From Dactylosporangium sp040605635 (GTDB lineage Bacteria; Actinomycetota; Actinomycetes; Mycobacteriales; Micromonosporaceae): a DNA stretch of 64,000 bases. The position numbers and the translations under genes are program-made. The DNA lies in contig NZ_JBEXDG010000052.1 of assembly GCF_040605635.1 (NCBI RefSeq), positions 14,895-78,894 of the forward strand. The letters are read 5' to 3'. The notes under the pieces were generated by a model that worked only from the letters and a program-made list of their open reading frames with translations, had not been told where the DNA came from and ran no database searches. Below, one piece after another: positions 16,255 to 25,491 of this stretch (position 1 is the stretch's first letter; each line of letters begins with the position of its first letter).

Positions 16255-17754
16255 TCAGCCGAGGTACTTCTCCCACGGGCCCGTGATGGCCAGGGTGATG
16301 CCGGGGACCTGGATGTTGACGAACAGGACCTTGCCGTCCGGGGAGAACGTCGGGCCGGTGAACTCCGAGTAGGTCGGCGCGCCGTTGGACGTGCCGTTGC
16401 TGAGCATGTTGCGGGCGATGGCGTAGGTGGGGCCGCCGGGGACGGAGCTGAGCACGTGCGAGGCGCGCACGCCGTCCTCGGCGAGCACGAGGGTGCCCCA
16501 CGGGGTGACCGTGACGTTGTCGGGGCCGTCGAAGGTCAGGTCGGCGTACTTCGGCGCCGGGCCCTCGCCCTCGGCGGCCGCGTTGTGCGGGAAGTAGGTG
16601 ACCAGCGTGATGGTCTGGTCGTCGTAGTTGTAGAACCAGACCATGCCGTCGTGCCTGGTCGCGTCGGCGGGCAGGTCGTTGGCGCCGAAGGCGAAGCTGT
16701 TGACGATGTAGCAGCCCTTGCGGGTGCTCCAGACGCCCTCGAACTTCTTGCCGCGGGTGACGGTGCCGTCGGCGAACTGGGTGCGGATGGACTTCGTGGT
16801 CGCCTCCCGGTCCGGGACCTCGATCCAGGTCACCTTGAACGGCCGGCCGAGCTGCGCGGAGGTGAGGTAGGCGACGTCGGGCAGGATGCCGCCGTCGTCG
16901 AGGCGGATCTGCATCGCCTCGAGCTTGCCCGCGGTGTCGCTGAGCGTGTCGGCGATGCCGGGGCCGAGCCGCTTGCCGTCGGTGGAGCTCCACCGGTAGA
17001 ACAGGCCGTTGGGGCCGCTGGCGTCCTCCGACAGGTACACGTGCCGCAGGTCAGGGTCGACGGCGAGGGCCTCGTGGTCGTAGCGGCCGAACGCCTTGAT
17101 CGGCTTGGGCAGCTGCTGCTTCGACCCGCTCTGGAAGACCTCGAAGACGTAGCCGTGGTTCTTCTGGTACGTGCCGGTCTGGCCGCCCGCGGTCCAGGTG
17201 GCGCCCGCGTTGATGGTGGTCTCCTCGCAGGTCAGCCACGTGCCCCACGGGGTCACGCCGCCGGCGCAGTTGCGGACGGTGCCGGAGATGCCGACCCACT
17301 CGCCGGTCCGGCGGCCGCGGCCGTCGGTGGTGATGACGGTGCAGCCACCCGAGTTGACCGCGCCCGGGTCGTAGACGGTGCCTTCGACGTGGGGCACGCC
17401 GTAGACGGACAGGTGCGGGGTCAGCTCATGGTTCTGGATCACCGTCAGCCGGTTGTGGCCGTCGGCGACGACGCCGGTGCCGTCGTGGTAGCCGGGCGTC
17501 TTGCCCTGCCCGCCCGACAGCTCCGTGCTGCCCTCGCGGGTGACGATCGTGTAGGAGAAGCCCTCGGGCAGCGCGAGGATGCCGTTCGGGTCGTCCTTCA
17601 GCGGGGGGAACGGGCGGCCGCCCGAGCCGCCGCCGGGGCGGCCCGGCTCGTGCGCGGCGGCCGGCTCGGCGAGGCTCGGCAACGCGCCGGCGACGGTCAG
17701 ACCGACCCCTGCCGCGGTGCCACCGGCGAGAACTTGCCGACGGGAAACGGTCAT
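16255..17754 (-). CDS. PhoX-family (DUF839) secreted phosphatase-like protein
   Basis: A 499-residue exported protein. The N-terminus MTVSRRQVLAGGTAAGVGL is a twin-arginine signal, so it is exported folded. The rest is the PhoX/DUF839 beta-propeller (NHELTPHLSVYG, GTWLTCEETTINAG, VYLSEDASGPNGLFYRW, TPWGTLVLAEDG). Characterised PhoX enzymes are Ca/Fe-dependent alkaline phosphatases; whether this one has phosphatase activity is inferred from the family. The ATG at 17754 was chosen; GTG 17760 has better spacing to GGGAG and is possible. It stands between otsA and the AI-2E permease. Confidence 0.85.
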   Translation of the reverse strand: MTVSRRQVLAGGTAAGVGLTVAGALPSLAEPAAAHEPGRPGGGSGGRPFPPLKDDPNGILALPEGFSYTIVTREGSTELSGGQGKTPGYHDGTGVVADGHNRLTVIQNHELTPHLSVYGVPHVEGTVYDPGAVNSGGCTVITTDGRGRRTGEWVGISGTVRNCAGGVTPWGTWLTCEETTINAGATWTAGGQTGTYQKNHGYVFEVFQSGSKQQLPKPIKAFGRYDHEALAVDPDLRHVYLSEDASGPNGLFYRWSSTDGKRLGPGIADTLSDTAGKLEAMQIRLDDGGILPDVAYLTSAQLGRPFKVTWIEVPDREATTKSIRTQFADGTVTRGKKFEGVWSTRKGCYIVNSFAFGANDLPADATRHDGMVWFYNYDDQTITLVTYFPHNAAAEGEGPAPKYADLTFDGPDNVTVTPWGTLVLAEDGVRASHVLSSVPGGPTYAIARNMLSNGTSNGAPTYSEFTGPTFSPDGKVLFVNIQVPGITLAITGPWEKYLG

Positions 17755-17847
17755 GCTCACATCACTCCCTGGATGATGAACACATACGTGGTCATCCATG
17801 AGCGTCTGAGACGCCGGTGAATATCCGGCAAACGTGGGGCGTCCGGC

Positions 17848-18924
17848 TCACGCTGAGCTGACGTCAGCGTCCCCACGACCTCGCAAGGCGGTGCGCGTGA
17901 CCTGATGCACCACCGCCGTGAGGGGGACGGCGACGGCCGCGCCGGCGATCCCGCCGGTGAGCGCCCCGGCGGTGACCGCGACCAGGACGACCGCGGGGTG
18001 CAGGCGCAGCGCCTTGCCCATGATGAGCGGCTCGAGGACGTTGCCCTCGACCTGCTGGACGATGATGACGGCGGCGAGCACGAGCAGCGCGTCGACCGGT
18101 CCGCCGGCGGCGAGGGCGACCAGGGTCGCGACGCCCCCGGCGACGGTCGCGCCGATGACCGGCACGAACGCCGCGACGAACGTCAGCACGGTCAGCGGCA
18201 GCGCCAAGGGGACGCCGATGATGAACAGCGCGGCGCCGATACCGACGGCATCGATGGCGGCGACGGCGACGGTGCCGCGCGCATACCGGGACAGCGCCCG
18301 CCAGCCGTTGCCGGCGGCCTCGCTCCACCGGTCGCGGCTGTGCTCCGGCAGCCGGTCCCGCGCCCGACCCGCGATCGCCGGGCCGTCCTTGAGCAGGAAG
18401 AACACGAGGATCAGCGCGAGCACCGCCGAGCCGAACGCTTCGACGGCGCCCATCGCGTACGCCGCGGCGTTCGGCGCGACGGCCTTGCGGACCCGCTCGC
18501 CGCCCTGCTCGACGGCGGCGTCGAGCTGTCGGTCGCTGACGCCGAACGTGCTCGCGATCCAGTCACGGGTGCGCTCCCAGCCCTGGCCGAGCTCGTCGGG
18601 CAGCTCGCCGGCCTGGGCGGCGACCGCCTGCCACATCAGCAGCACCGGCACGACCAGCACGACCAGCAGCACGAACACGCCGGCGAGCGCGCCGACCGCC
18701 CGCGGTGCGCCACGGCGGCACAGGAAATCGGTGACCGGCTGGAGCAGGGCGGTGAGCAGCAGCGCGACGACCACCGCGAGGGTCAGCGGCGCGACCAGCA
18801 CCGCGAGACGCAGCGCCAGGTACACCGCCGCGGCGACCACCAGGGCGCAGCCCGCCGCGGCGGCGGCGAACCGCAGCGACCAGGGCAGTGCCCGCCAAAC
18901 TCCCGTGCCACGATCCGGCGTCAT
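17848..18924 (-). CDS. AI-2E family (PerM-type) membrane transporter
   Basis: A 358-residue polytopic membrane protein with the AI-2E/PerM architecture: paired N-terminal helices, a soluble loop (about 90-145) and a C-terminal membrane bundle (AVLALILVFFLLKDGPAIAG; FVPVIGATVAGGVATLVAL; VEGNVLEPLIMGKALRLHP). The family includes the TqsA exporter, Na+/H+ antiporters and channels; the substrate is unknown. The start is ATG 18924, in a 135-base gap shared with the divergent oxidoreductase gene. Confidence 0.85.
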   Translation of the reverse strand: MTPDRGTGVWRALPWSLRFAAAAAGCALVVAAAVYLALRLAVLVAPLTLAVVVALLLTALLQPVTDFLCRRGAPRAVGALAGVFVLLVVLVVPVLLMWQAVAAQAGELPDELGQGWERTRDWIASTFGVSDRQLDAAVEQGGERVRKAVAPNAAAYAMGAVEAFGSAVLALILVFFLLKDGPAIAGRARDRLPEHSRDRWSEAAGNGWRALSRYARGTVAVAAIDAVGIGAALFIIGVPLALPLTVLTFVAAFVPVIGATVAGGVATLVALAAGGPVDALLVLAAVIIVQQVEGNVLEPLIMGKALRLHPAVVLVAVTAGALTGGIAGAAVAVPLTAVVHQVTRTALRGRGDADVSSA

Positions 18925-19047
18925 GGCCGGCTCTGTACCCGAGCGGGTTCCGCGGCACACACCGCTGTCGCTCCGACGGCCCCGTGGCCCGCTACAGCCG
19001 CGCTGGAGTCTCGCTGGAGGGCGCTTCCGGGACGGGTCATGCCCGCG

Positions 19048-19053
19048 TACGGT
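19048..19053 (+). promoter_or_regulatory. Leaderless -10 box TACGGT
   Basis: TACGGT lies six bases before the GTG at 19060, which would then be the first transcribed base. This box decided the start of the oxidoreductase over the ATG at 19039. Confidence 0.55.
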
Positions 19054-19059
19054 GACCGC

Positions 19060-20061
19060 GTGCCCGCCCTCGAGATGGTCCTGCCCGGTCCCGTCGAGCC
19101 CGAGGGCCTGCTGGCGCAACGCAAGCCGGTGCCCCGGCCGGCGCCACACGAGGCGCTCGTCGAGGTCGAGGCGGCCGGGATGTCCTTCGACGACATGCTG
19201 ATGCGGCGCGGCGCCTGCCTCGACCGCCGCACGTATCCGATGGTGCCCGGCCGCGACCTGGCCGGTGTGGTGACCGCGGTGGGCGGCGCCGCCGACCCTT
19301 CGCTCGTCGGCCGGCGCGTCGCCGCCGTCGTGCCCGGCGGGGCGTGGGCCACGCACGTCACCGTCGCCGTCGACGCGCTCACGCCGGTGCCAGGGACGCT
19401 CGGCCCGGTCGAGGCCGTCGCCCTGGCCTATCCGGGGGTGCTCGCCTCGCATCTGCTGCACGACGTCGCCGGCGTCCGGCCCGGGCAGGTCGTCGTCGTG
19501 CCCGGCGCGCCCGGCTGGGCCGGCACGACGCTGGTGCAGCTCGCCCTGCAGGCCGGCGCGCGGGTCATCGGCATCTCCAGCACCCGGCAGCTGGCCGGGA
19601 CCACGGACCTCGACTTCGCCCCCGTCGACCACTGGACCGAGGACGTCACCGCGCGGGTGCTGCAGCTCGCGCCCGGCGGTGCCGACGCCGTCTTCGACAA
19701 CATCGGCGGACCCAACCTCGCCGACTCGTGGGAGCAGCTCAACGCGTCGGGGATCCTGGTCTCGTACGGCAACAACGCGACGCGGGACACGGTCGTCGAC
19801 CAGGCCGCCCTGCGGGACCGGTTCGGCGCGTGGACGGCCGCGTCGCCGGGCCGGCGGGCGGTCACCGCCGGCCTGTTCGCGGACGGCCCGCCGGCGAACA
19901 CCGTCCTCAGTGGACTGTTCGCGGCAGCGGCCGAGGGCCGGCTGCGGCCGTACGTCGCCGCGACCCACCCGCTGGCGGACGCCGCGGCGGCGCTGCGCGA
20001 GTTCGAGGCCGGCGGTCAGGTCGGCCGGGTCGTGCTGACCGTTCAACGCCGCGACCGGTGA
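19060..20061 (+). CDS. Zinc-independent medium-chain dehydrogenase/reductase (quinone oxidoreductase type)
   Basis: A 333-residue MDR-family oxidoreductase. It has a GroES-like N-terminal domain (EVEAAGMSFDDMLMRRG, PMVPGRDLAGVVTAVG) and a Rossmann domain (VVVPGAPGWAGTTLVQLALQ, ADAVFDNIGG). The zinc-binding cysteine cluster is absent, as in NADPH:quinone reductases. The NADPH-binding loop is a little unusual (GAPGWAGTT, where GAAGGVG is usual). The physiological substrate is unknown. The start is set by the leaderless promoter; an upstream ATG at 19039 adds seven residues. Confidence 0.85.
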   Translation: MPALEMVLPGPVEPEGLLAQRKPVPRPAPHEALVEVEAAGMSFDDMLMRRGACLDRRTYPMVPGRDLAGVVTAVGGAADPSLVGRRVAAVVPGGAWATHVTVAVDALTPVPGTLGPVEAVALAYPGVLASHLLHDVAGVRPGQVVVVPGAPGWAGTTLVQLALQAGARVIGISSTRQLAGTTDLDFAPVDHWTEDVTARVLQLAPGGADAVFDNIGGPNLADSWEQLNASGILVSYGNNATRDTVVDQAALRDRFGAWTAASPGRRAVTAGLFADGPPANTVLSGLFAAAAEGRLRPYVAATHPLADAAAALREFEAGGQVGRVVLTVQRRDR

Positions 20062-20085
20062 CGCCCTGCCAGCCGCAACGGTGGT

Positions 20086-20766
20086 TCAGTCCCACCAGAC
20101 GCGCCACACCGGCTCCCCGCCGAGGCTGACGGCCAAGTCCGTCAGCGTGTCCGCGAAGTAGTTGTCGTACGCGCCGTCGTTGTACACCGTGTACTCCATG
20201 GCGAGCCTCAGGGCCGCGGGCCGGTCCAGCGGCGGGTGGCGCACCGTGAACTCGGCGCTGTCCGTCGTCATCGCGACCAGCTCGGCGCCGTAGCGGGCGT
20301 GGAAGTACCGCAGGATCGCCGCGTGCTCCGCCGGCGACGGGTACCCGTTCCAGCCGCCGTGCCGCAGCACGAGCGGGACCTGCCACGGCGCCGCGGCGGG
20401 GACCAGCGCGACCACCACCTCGTCGTAGTGGGCCACCTCGAAGCCGGGCGGCTCCGGCCGGGCCCGCCACTCCCCCTCACCGCGCAGTTCGGCGCGGACG
20501 GTGTCGGCGTGCGCGCCGTAGATCCTGAGCCGGGACGCGATGCGGTCGGCCAGGAGCGCCGCGCCGTCGAACCGCAGGCCCGCCTCATCAAGCGGGCACG
20601 GATGCAGTTCCTCGGGGGCGGCCGCCGGCATCAGCAGCGGCCACAGCCCGGTGCCGGCGTGCTGCGCACGGAGCCGGAGCCACCACAGCAGGCCGTCGTC
20701 GCCGGCGGGGAAGCCCCACACCGGTACACCCGCCGCCGTCGTCATCAGGAGCCGGAGCGAAGCCAT
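20086..20766 (-). CDS. DUF4253 domain-containing protein
   Basis: A 226-residue soluble protein. The C-terminal half carries the DUF4253 pattern: WNGYPSPAEHAAILRYFHARY, GAELVAMTTDSAEFTVRHPP and ALRLAMEYTVYNDGAYDN. The family function is unknown. It overlaps the end of the DUF4184 gene by 22 bases, so the two form an operon. The start is ATG 20766. Confidence 0.75.
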   Translation of the reverse strand: MASLRLLMTTAAGVPVWGFPAGDDGLLWWLRLRAQHAGTGLWPLLMPAAAPEELHPCPLDEAGLRFDGAALLADRIASRLRIYGAHADTVRAELRGEGEWRARPEPPGFEVAHYDEVVVALVPAAAPWQVPLVLRHGGWNGYPSPAEHAAILRYFHARYGAELVAMTTDSAEFTVRHPPLDRPAALRLAMEYTVYNDGAYDNYFADTLTDLAVSLGGEPVWRVWWD

Positions 20767-21419
20767 GATCGGCAAGATACCGCCCACGACGCGGCGAGGA
20801 GGCCCCCGGCGACCGCGCACAGCAGCCGCGCGCCGGTGGTGTGGGCCTGCGCCGCACCGGGCAGGAACGGTGTGACCGCGACCAGGGGCAGCGTGACGGC
20901 GGCGGCGACGGTCCAGAACAGCACCGGCCGGCGGTTGCGCGGTGGCGGGTCGCCGTGCCAGAAGCGCAGCAGCCGCCGGCGGCCGATGTGCGCGACGACA
21001 GCGGCGAACCCGAGCGCGCCGAGCGCGTGCATGACGTACTCGGACCACGGGAGCAGGAACTCCACCCGGTCCAGGGCGAGGTGGCTGGCGGCACCGAGCA
21101 GCGCCGACGACACGGTGACCGGCCAGGCGGGCCACCGGCCGAGCGCGCCGAAAGCGGCGAGGCCCGGCAGGTGCGCGGCGAGGACCGGCGCCGCCCGGCG
21201 GGTCAGCCACACGACGGCGACGGTGACCGGCAGGCACCAGACGACGAGCCCGGGCAGCTGGTGCGACAGCGGCCAGACCGGCAGGCCCGAGCCGTCCAGC
21301 GCGTACGCGAGGTCCGGTGCCGTCGAGCCGGCGACGAGCGCGACGCCGTCGAACCAGCGTGGCCGCCACACCTTCAGCGGCAGCACGGCGGCGGGGTGGG
21401 ACGGGAACGTCAGGGGCAC
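20745..21419 (-). CDS. DUF4184 family integral membrane protein
   Basis: A 224-residue membrane protein. It begins MPLTFPSHPAAVLPLKVW and includes STAPDLAYAL and ASHLALDRVE, the usual DUF4184 landmarks, with about five to six hydrophobic segments. The conserved His/Asp residues resemble those of metal-dependent membrane hydrolases (inference). The start is GTG 21419, preceded by a leaderless box. It is the first gene of a two-gene operon with the DUF4253 gene. Confidence 0.8.
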   Translation of the reverse strand: MPLTFPSHPAAVLPLKVWRPRWFDGVALVAGSTAPDLAYALDGSGLPVWPLSHQLPGLVVWCLPVTVAVVWLTRRAAPVLAAHLPGLAAFGALGRWPAWPVTVSSALLGAASHLALDRVEFLLPWSEYVMHALGALGFAAVVAHIGRRRLLRFWHGDPPPRNRRPVLFWTVAAAVTLPLVAVTPFLPGAAQAHTTGARLLCAVAGGLLAASWAVSCRSWLRSGS

Positions 21420-21426
21420 CGGGGCA

Positions 21427-21432
21427 ACGCTA
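21427..21432 (-). promoter_or_regulatory. Leaderless -10 box TAGCGT
   Basis: On the minus strand TAGCGT lies seven bases before the GTG at 21419 of the DUF4184 gene, with no ribosome site between. Confidence 0.5.
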
Positions 21433-21490
21433 ACGACGGCCCGTGGGGGTCGGGTGCCGCCGTTGTGGAGATTCGGGGAGGATGGCCACC

Positions 21491-22225
21491 ATGACGAGCA
21501 TCGCCGAGGCGCCGCTGTGCCAGGCGCGCAACTCCGCCGCGTTCTGGGCCGCGACCGGTGTCGCGCGTGGCCACGAGGTGATCCGCCGCCCCGGGTATCT
21601 CGCCGTCGCCGGCGACGAGCGCGCGGGCCTGCGCATCGTGATCCAGCGGGCCGGCCTCGACGCGGGTGAGGTCGCCGAGATCACCGAGCTGGCGGGCGGC
21701 GCCCCGGGGCCCGTGGACATCGAGGACCCGTTCAGCGCGACCGACCTGGCCCATCTCGGCCTGCGCACCTGGCAGATGCCGGTCATGCTGCGCCCGCCCG
21801 CCCCGGTGGACGCGCCGGCGATGGCGGTGACCCGGGTCCGCGACGAGACGGACCTGCACGCGGCGGAGCGGGCCGTGATCGGCGGGTTCGAGCTGACCCG
21901 CTTCGAGCCGCACCGCGGCGGCGAGCTCTTCCCGGCGGCGCTGATCGAGCAGCCCGGCGTCGAGGTGTACGTCGCGCGGCTCGACGGCGAGGTCGCCGGG
22001 GCGTGCGTCACGGTCGTCGACGACGGGCTCGGCAGCCACTACTGGGTCGGGACCCCGCCCGCGTTCCGGTCCCGTGGCGTCGGCCGGGCCGTGATGCTCG
22101 GCTCCCTCGCGCCGCTGGCGGAGCTGCCGGTGACGCTCACGGCGTCGCGGCTCGGCGTGCCACTGTACGAGTCCCTGGGCTTCACCGCGGCTGCGCCGTC
22201 GACGTGGCGGTCGTCGACACGCTGA
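21491..22225 (+). CDS. GNAT family N-acetyltransferase
   Basis: A 244-residue protein. The C-terminal part is a GNAT fold: VEVYVARLDGEVAGACVTVV, HYWVGTPPAFRSRGVGRAVM for acetyl-CoA binding, and LGVPLYESLGF. The N-terminal half (about 1-110) is a second, diverged domain with no clear motif. The substrate is unknown. The ATG at 21491 was chosen because GGGGAGG is nine bases upstream; ATG 21482 is too close to it. The 3' end overlaps the convergent gene by 44 bases. Confidence 0.8.
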   Translation: MTSIAEAPLCQARNSAAFWAATGVARGHEVIRRPGYLAVAGDERAGLRIVIQRAGLDAGEVAEITELAGGAPGPVDIEDPFSATDLAHLGLRTWQMPVMLRPPAPVDAPAMAVTRVRDETDLHAAERAVIGGFELTRFEPHRGGELFPAALIEQPGVEVYVARLDGEVAGACVTVVDDGLGSHYWVGTPPAFRSRGVGRAVMLGSLAPLAELPVTLTASRLGVPLYESLGFTAAAPSTWRSSTR

Positions 22226-22904
22226 GATACCACCACGACTCGCCGAGCGCGGCGGCCTGCTCGTCGGTGGGACGGTGCCCGTCCGGCAGCCGCACCGCCA
22301 TCGCCCCGGTGCGCCGCACGATGTCCCGCAGCTCCCGCACCGCCGGCAGCCGGCCGAGCTCCTCCACGGTCGGTGCGCCGCCCATGAGGATGCCGCTGCC
22401 CAGGGTGTACCAGAGCGCGATCAGCCGCACGTCACCGGCGCTCTCGGCGGCCCTGGCCACGGCGAGGACCGCGTCGATCAGCGCCACCGGGCGCGGTGCG
22501 GCGGCGTCCGGCCCGGTCAGCAGCCCCGCCTCGACCATCCGCCGCCACAGGTCGGTGCCGACGTCGCAGTACACCAGCGGCGCAACGACATAGCCGTCCT
22601 CGAGCTCGGTGTCGTAGCCGTCGAAGTCCTCGGCGTCCTCGTCGAACGTGCGCAACGCTGTGAACTCCGTCAGCCCGTCGAAGAAGTCCCGCCGCAGCGC
22701 GAAGTCGGGGTGCCGCTCGATCGGGAACGCGTACACGAACCGGCGCCGCAGCAGCAGGTCGATGTCCTGGAAGTAGGTGATCCCGCCGTCGAGGCCGCGC
22801 TGGAACGCGAACAGCGCCGCGAACCAGTCCCGCGGCCGGTCGTCGTCCGCCGGGTGGTGGGCGTCCAGGAGGCGCACCGAGTCCCACACCATCTCCTCGA
22901 ACAT
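22182..22904 (-). CDS. Conserved hypothetical protein
   Basis: A 240-residue acidic soluble protein with no motif I recognise. It is rich in aromatic and acidic residues (FDEDAEDFDGYDTELEDGYV) and has no signal peptide or membrane segment. The start is ATG 22904; a CATCGT box lies seven bases upstream, a weak leaderless signal. It converges on the GNAT gene with a 44-base overlap and is divergent from the UvrA-like gene. Confidence 0.65.
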   Translation of the reverse strand: MFEEMVWDSVRLLDAHHPADDDRPRDWFAALFAFQRGLDGGITYFQDIDLLLRRRFVYAFPIERHPDFALRRDFFDGLTEFTALRTFDEDAEDFDGYDTELEDGYVVAPLVYCDVGTDLWRRMVEAGLLTGPDAAAPRPVALIDAVLAVARAAESAGDVRLIALWYTLGSGILMGGAPTVEELGRLPAVRELRDIVRRTGAMAVRLPDGHRPTDEQAAALGESWWYLSVSTTATSTAQPR

Positions 22905-22985
22905 CCTCGCAACGATGCCACATCCGTGATGGTCCGGGCGGTGCTGTCCCCGGCGTGAACGGCCGAAAGTGTCATACGTGTCCTC

Positions 22986-22991
22986 TACAGT
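22986..22991 (+). promoter_or_regulatory. Leaderless -10 box TACAGT
   Basis: TACAGT ends six bases before the GTG at 22998 of the UvrA-like gene. There is no purine-rich ribosome site in the spacer. Confidence 0.55.
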
Positions 22992-22997
22992 TGCCCG

Positions 22998-25271
22998 GTG
23001 CATGTCGCAGACAGTCATGACCTGATCAAGGTCCACGGGGCCCGGGAAAACAATCTGAAGGACGTCAGCGTCGACATCCCCAAGCGCCGTCTGACGGTGT
23101 TCACCGGGGTGTCGGGGTCGGGCAAGAGCTCGCTGGTGTTCGGCACGATCGCCGCGGAGTCGCAGCGGCTCATCAACGAGACCTACAGCGCGTTCGTGCA
23201 GGGGTTCATGCCGAGCCAGGGGCGGCCCGACGTCGACCTGCTCGAAGGGCTCACCACGGCGATCATCGTCGACCAGGAGCGGATGGGGGCCAATTCCCGG
23301 TCCACGGTCGGCACCGCCACCGACGCCAACGCCATGCTGCGGATCGTGTTCAGCCGCCTCGGCGTGCCGAGCGCGGGACCGTCGTCCCACTACAGCTTCA
23401 ACGTGCCCGCCGGCGCGTGCCCCCGCTGCGAGGGCATGGGCACCAACAACGACATCGACCTCGACGAGCTGTTCGATCGGGACAAGTCGCTGTCCGAAGG
23501 CGCGATCACGATCCCGGGTTACAGCGTCGACGGGTGGCTGGTGCGGATCTTCGCCGCGTCCGGGTTCGTCGACGCCGACAAGCCGATCCGTGACTACACC
23601 GACCAGGAGATGCACGACTTCCTGTATAAGGAGCCGGTCAAAGTCAAGATCGACTCCATCAACATGACCTATGAGGGGCTCGTGCCCCGGGTGCAGAAGG
23701 GGTTCCTGCAGAAGGACAAGGAGGCGCTGCAGCCGCACCTGCGGGCGTTCGTGGAGCGGGCCGTCACGTTCACGGCGTGCCCCGAGTGCGGCGGCACCCG
23801 GCTCAACAAGGCCGCGCTCGACTCCCGCATCGACGGCATCAACATCGCCGACGCGTGCGCGATGCAGATCAGCGACCTCGCCGACTGGGTCCGCGGCATC
23901 AAGGACCGGGCGGTCGCACCGCTGCTGGCGACGCTGCAGCAGACGCTGGACTCGTTCGTGGAGATCGGCCTGGGATATCTGTCCCTCGACCGGCCGTCCG
24001 GCACGCTGTCCGGCGGCGAGGCGCAGCGCACGAAGATGATCCGGCACCTCGGGTCGAGCCTGACCGACGTGTCGTACATCTTCGACGAGCCGACCGTCGG
24101 GCTGCACCCGCACGACATCCAGCGGATGAACGGGCTGCTCGTCCGGCTGCGCGACAAGGGCAACACGGTCCTCGTCGTGGAGCACAAGCCCGAGACGATC
24201 GCGATCGCCGACCACGTCGTCGACCTGGGCCCCGGCGCGGGCGGCGCGGGCGGCACCGTCTGCTTCGAGGGCACCGTGTCCGGGCTGCGGGCCAGCGGGA
24301 CGCTCACCGGGCGCCACCTCGACTACCGGGCTTCCTTGAAGTCCGATCCGCGCAAACCGGCCGGTGCGCTGCCGATCCGCAACGCGACCCGGCACAACCT
24401 GCAGGACGTGAGCGTCGACGTGCCGCTCGGGGTGCTGGTCGTCGTCACCGGCGTCGCGGGGTCGGGGAAGAGCTCGCTCATCCACGGCTCGGTGCCCAAG
24501 GGCGCCGGCGTCGTCTCCGTCGACCAGACCGCGATCCGCGGGTCCCGCCGCAGCAACCCGGCGACGTATACCGGCCTGCTCGACCCGATCCGGACCGCCT
24601 TCGCCAAAACCAACGGCGTGAAGCCCGCCCTCTTCAGCGCCAACTCGGCCGGCGCCTGCCCCAACTGCAACGGCAACGGCGTCATCTACACCGACCTGGC
24701 CATGATGGCCGGCGTCGCCACCGTCTGCGAGGAATGCGAAGGCAAACGCTTCCAGGCGGCCGTCCTCGAATACAAGCTCGGCGGCAGGAACATCAGCGAG
24801 GTCCTCGCGATGTCCGTGACCGAGGCCGAGGCGTTCTTCGCCGCCGGCCACGCGAAGTCGGCGCCCGCGCACGCGATCCTGCACCGCATGGCCGACGTCG
24901 GCCTGGGGTATGTCACCCTCGGCCAGCCGCTCACCACCCTGTCCGGCGGCGAGCGCCAGCGGCTCAAACTGGCCATCCACATGGCGGAGAAGGGCGGCGT
25001 CTACGTCCTGGACGAGCCCACGACGGGCCTGCACCTCGCCGACGTCGAGCAGCTGCTGAAGCTCCTCGACCGCCTCGTCGACTCCGGCAAGTCCGTCATC
25101 GTCATCGAGCACCACCTGGCCGTCATGGCCCGCGCCGACTGGATCATCGACCTCGGCCCGGGCGCCGGCCACGACGGCGGCCGCCTCGTCTTCGAAGGCA
25201 CGCCCGCCGCCCTGGTGGCCGCCCGCTCCACCCTCACCGGCGAGCACCTCGCCGCCTACGTGGGCGCATAG
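22998..25271 (+). CDS. UvrA-like (DrrC/UvrA2-type) excinuclease ATPase
   Basis: A 757-residue tandem ABC ATPase of the UvrA family. It has two Walker A motifs (GVSGSGKSSLVF, GVAGSGKSSLIH), two signatures (LSGGEAQRTKM, LSGGERQRLKL) and two Walker B regions (YIFDEPTVGLHP, YVLDEPTTGLHL). Zinc-module cysteines are present (CPRCEGMG, CPECGGTR, CPNCNGNG, CEECEGKR). It is about 200 residues shorter than housekeeping UvrA and lacks the UvrB-interaction region, as in DrrC-type drug-resistance and UvrA2 proteins. Those proteins are thought to strip intercalators or damage from DNA. No biosynthetic cluster lies beside it, so its inducer is unknown. Confidence 0.9.
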   Translation: MHVADSHDLIKVHGARENNLKDVSVDIPKRRLTVFTGVSGSGKSSLVFGTIAAESQRLINETYSAFVQGFMPSQGRPDVDLLEGLTTAIIVDQERMGANSRSTVGTATDANAMLRIVFSRLGVPSAGPSSHYSFNVPAGACPRCEGMGTNNDIDLDELFDRDKSLSEGAITIPGYSVDGWLVRIFAASGFVDADKPIRDYTDQEMHDFLYKEPVKVKIDSINMTYEGLVPRVQKGFLQKDKEALQPHLRAFVERAVTFTACPECGGTRLNKAALDSRIDGINIADACAMQISDLADWVRGIKDRAVAPLLATLQQTLDSFVEIGLGYLSLDRPSGTLSGGEAQRTKMIRHLGSSLTDVSYIFDEPTVGLHPHDIQRMNGLLVRLRDKGNTVLVVEHKPETIAIADHVVDLGPGAGGAGGTVCFEGTVSGLRASGTLTGRHLDYRASLKSDPRKPAGALPIRNATRHNLQDVSVDVPLGVLVVVTGVAGSGKSSLIHGSVPKGAGVVSVDQTAIRGSRRSNPATYTGLLDPIRTAFAKTNGVKPALFSANSAGACPNCNGNGVIYTDLAMMAGVATVCEECEGKRFQAAVLEYKLGGRNISEVLAMSVTEAEAFFAAGHAKSAPAHAILHRMADVGLGYVTLGQPLTTLSGGERQRLKLAIHMAEKGGVYVLDEPTTGLHLADVEQLLKLLDRLVDSGKSVIVIEHHLAVMARADWIIDLGPGAGHDGGRLVFEGTPAALVAARSTLTGEHLAAYVGA

Positions 25272-25336
25272 CCGGCGATCGGTCGATGTCCGGGGGCCGT
25301 CGCGACGAGCGGTGCAACCGCTGCCGCCGCGCCGGG

Positions 25337-25366
25337 CTCCGGGCTCCGGGCTCCGGGCTCCGGGCA
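25337..25366 (+). repeat. Short 7-bp tandem repeat (CCGGGCT)n
   Basis: Four uninterrupted copies of the 7-base unit GGGCTCC lie in the gap after the UvrA-like gene. The rest of the 25272-25491 gap has only a TACCCT box at 25459-25464, possibly the promoter of the next gene. Confidence 0.6.
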
Positions 25367-25491
25367 CGGGGTCAGCGCCGCGACGGACACAGCCGCGCCG
25401 GGCATGTCCCGACGCGGACAGCCCAGCGCGGACAGGATCCGGGTGTGCGGGTGGTGGTTACCCTGTGTGCGGCGGTCGGCGGGCTTGGGGG

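Noticed and set aside
14959..17820. Plus-strand frame of 953 codons opposite otsA and the PhoX gene
   Set aside because: It spans two well-supported genes and their gap on the other strand, so it is a shadow.
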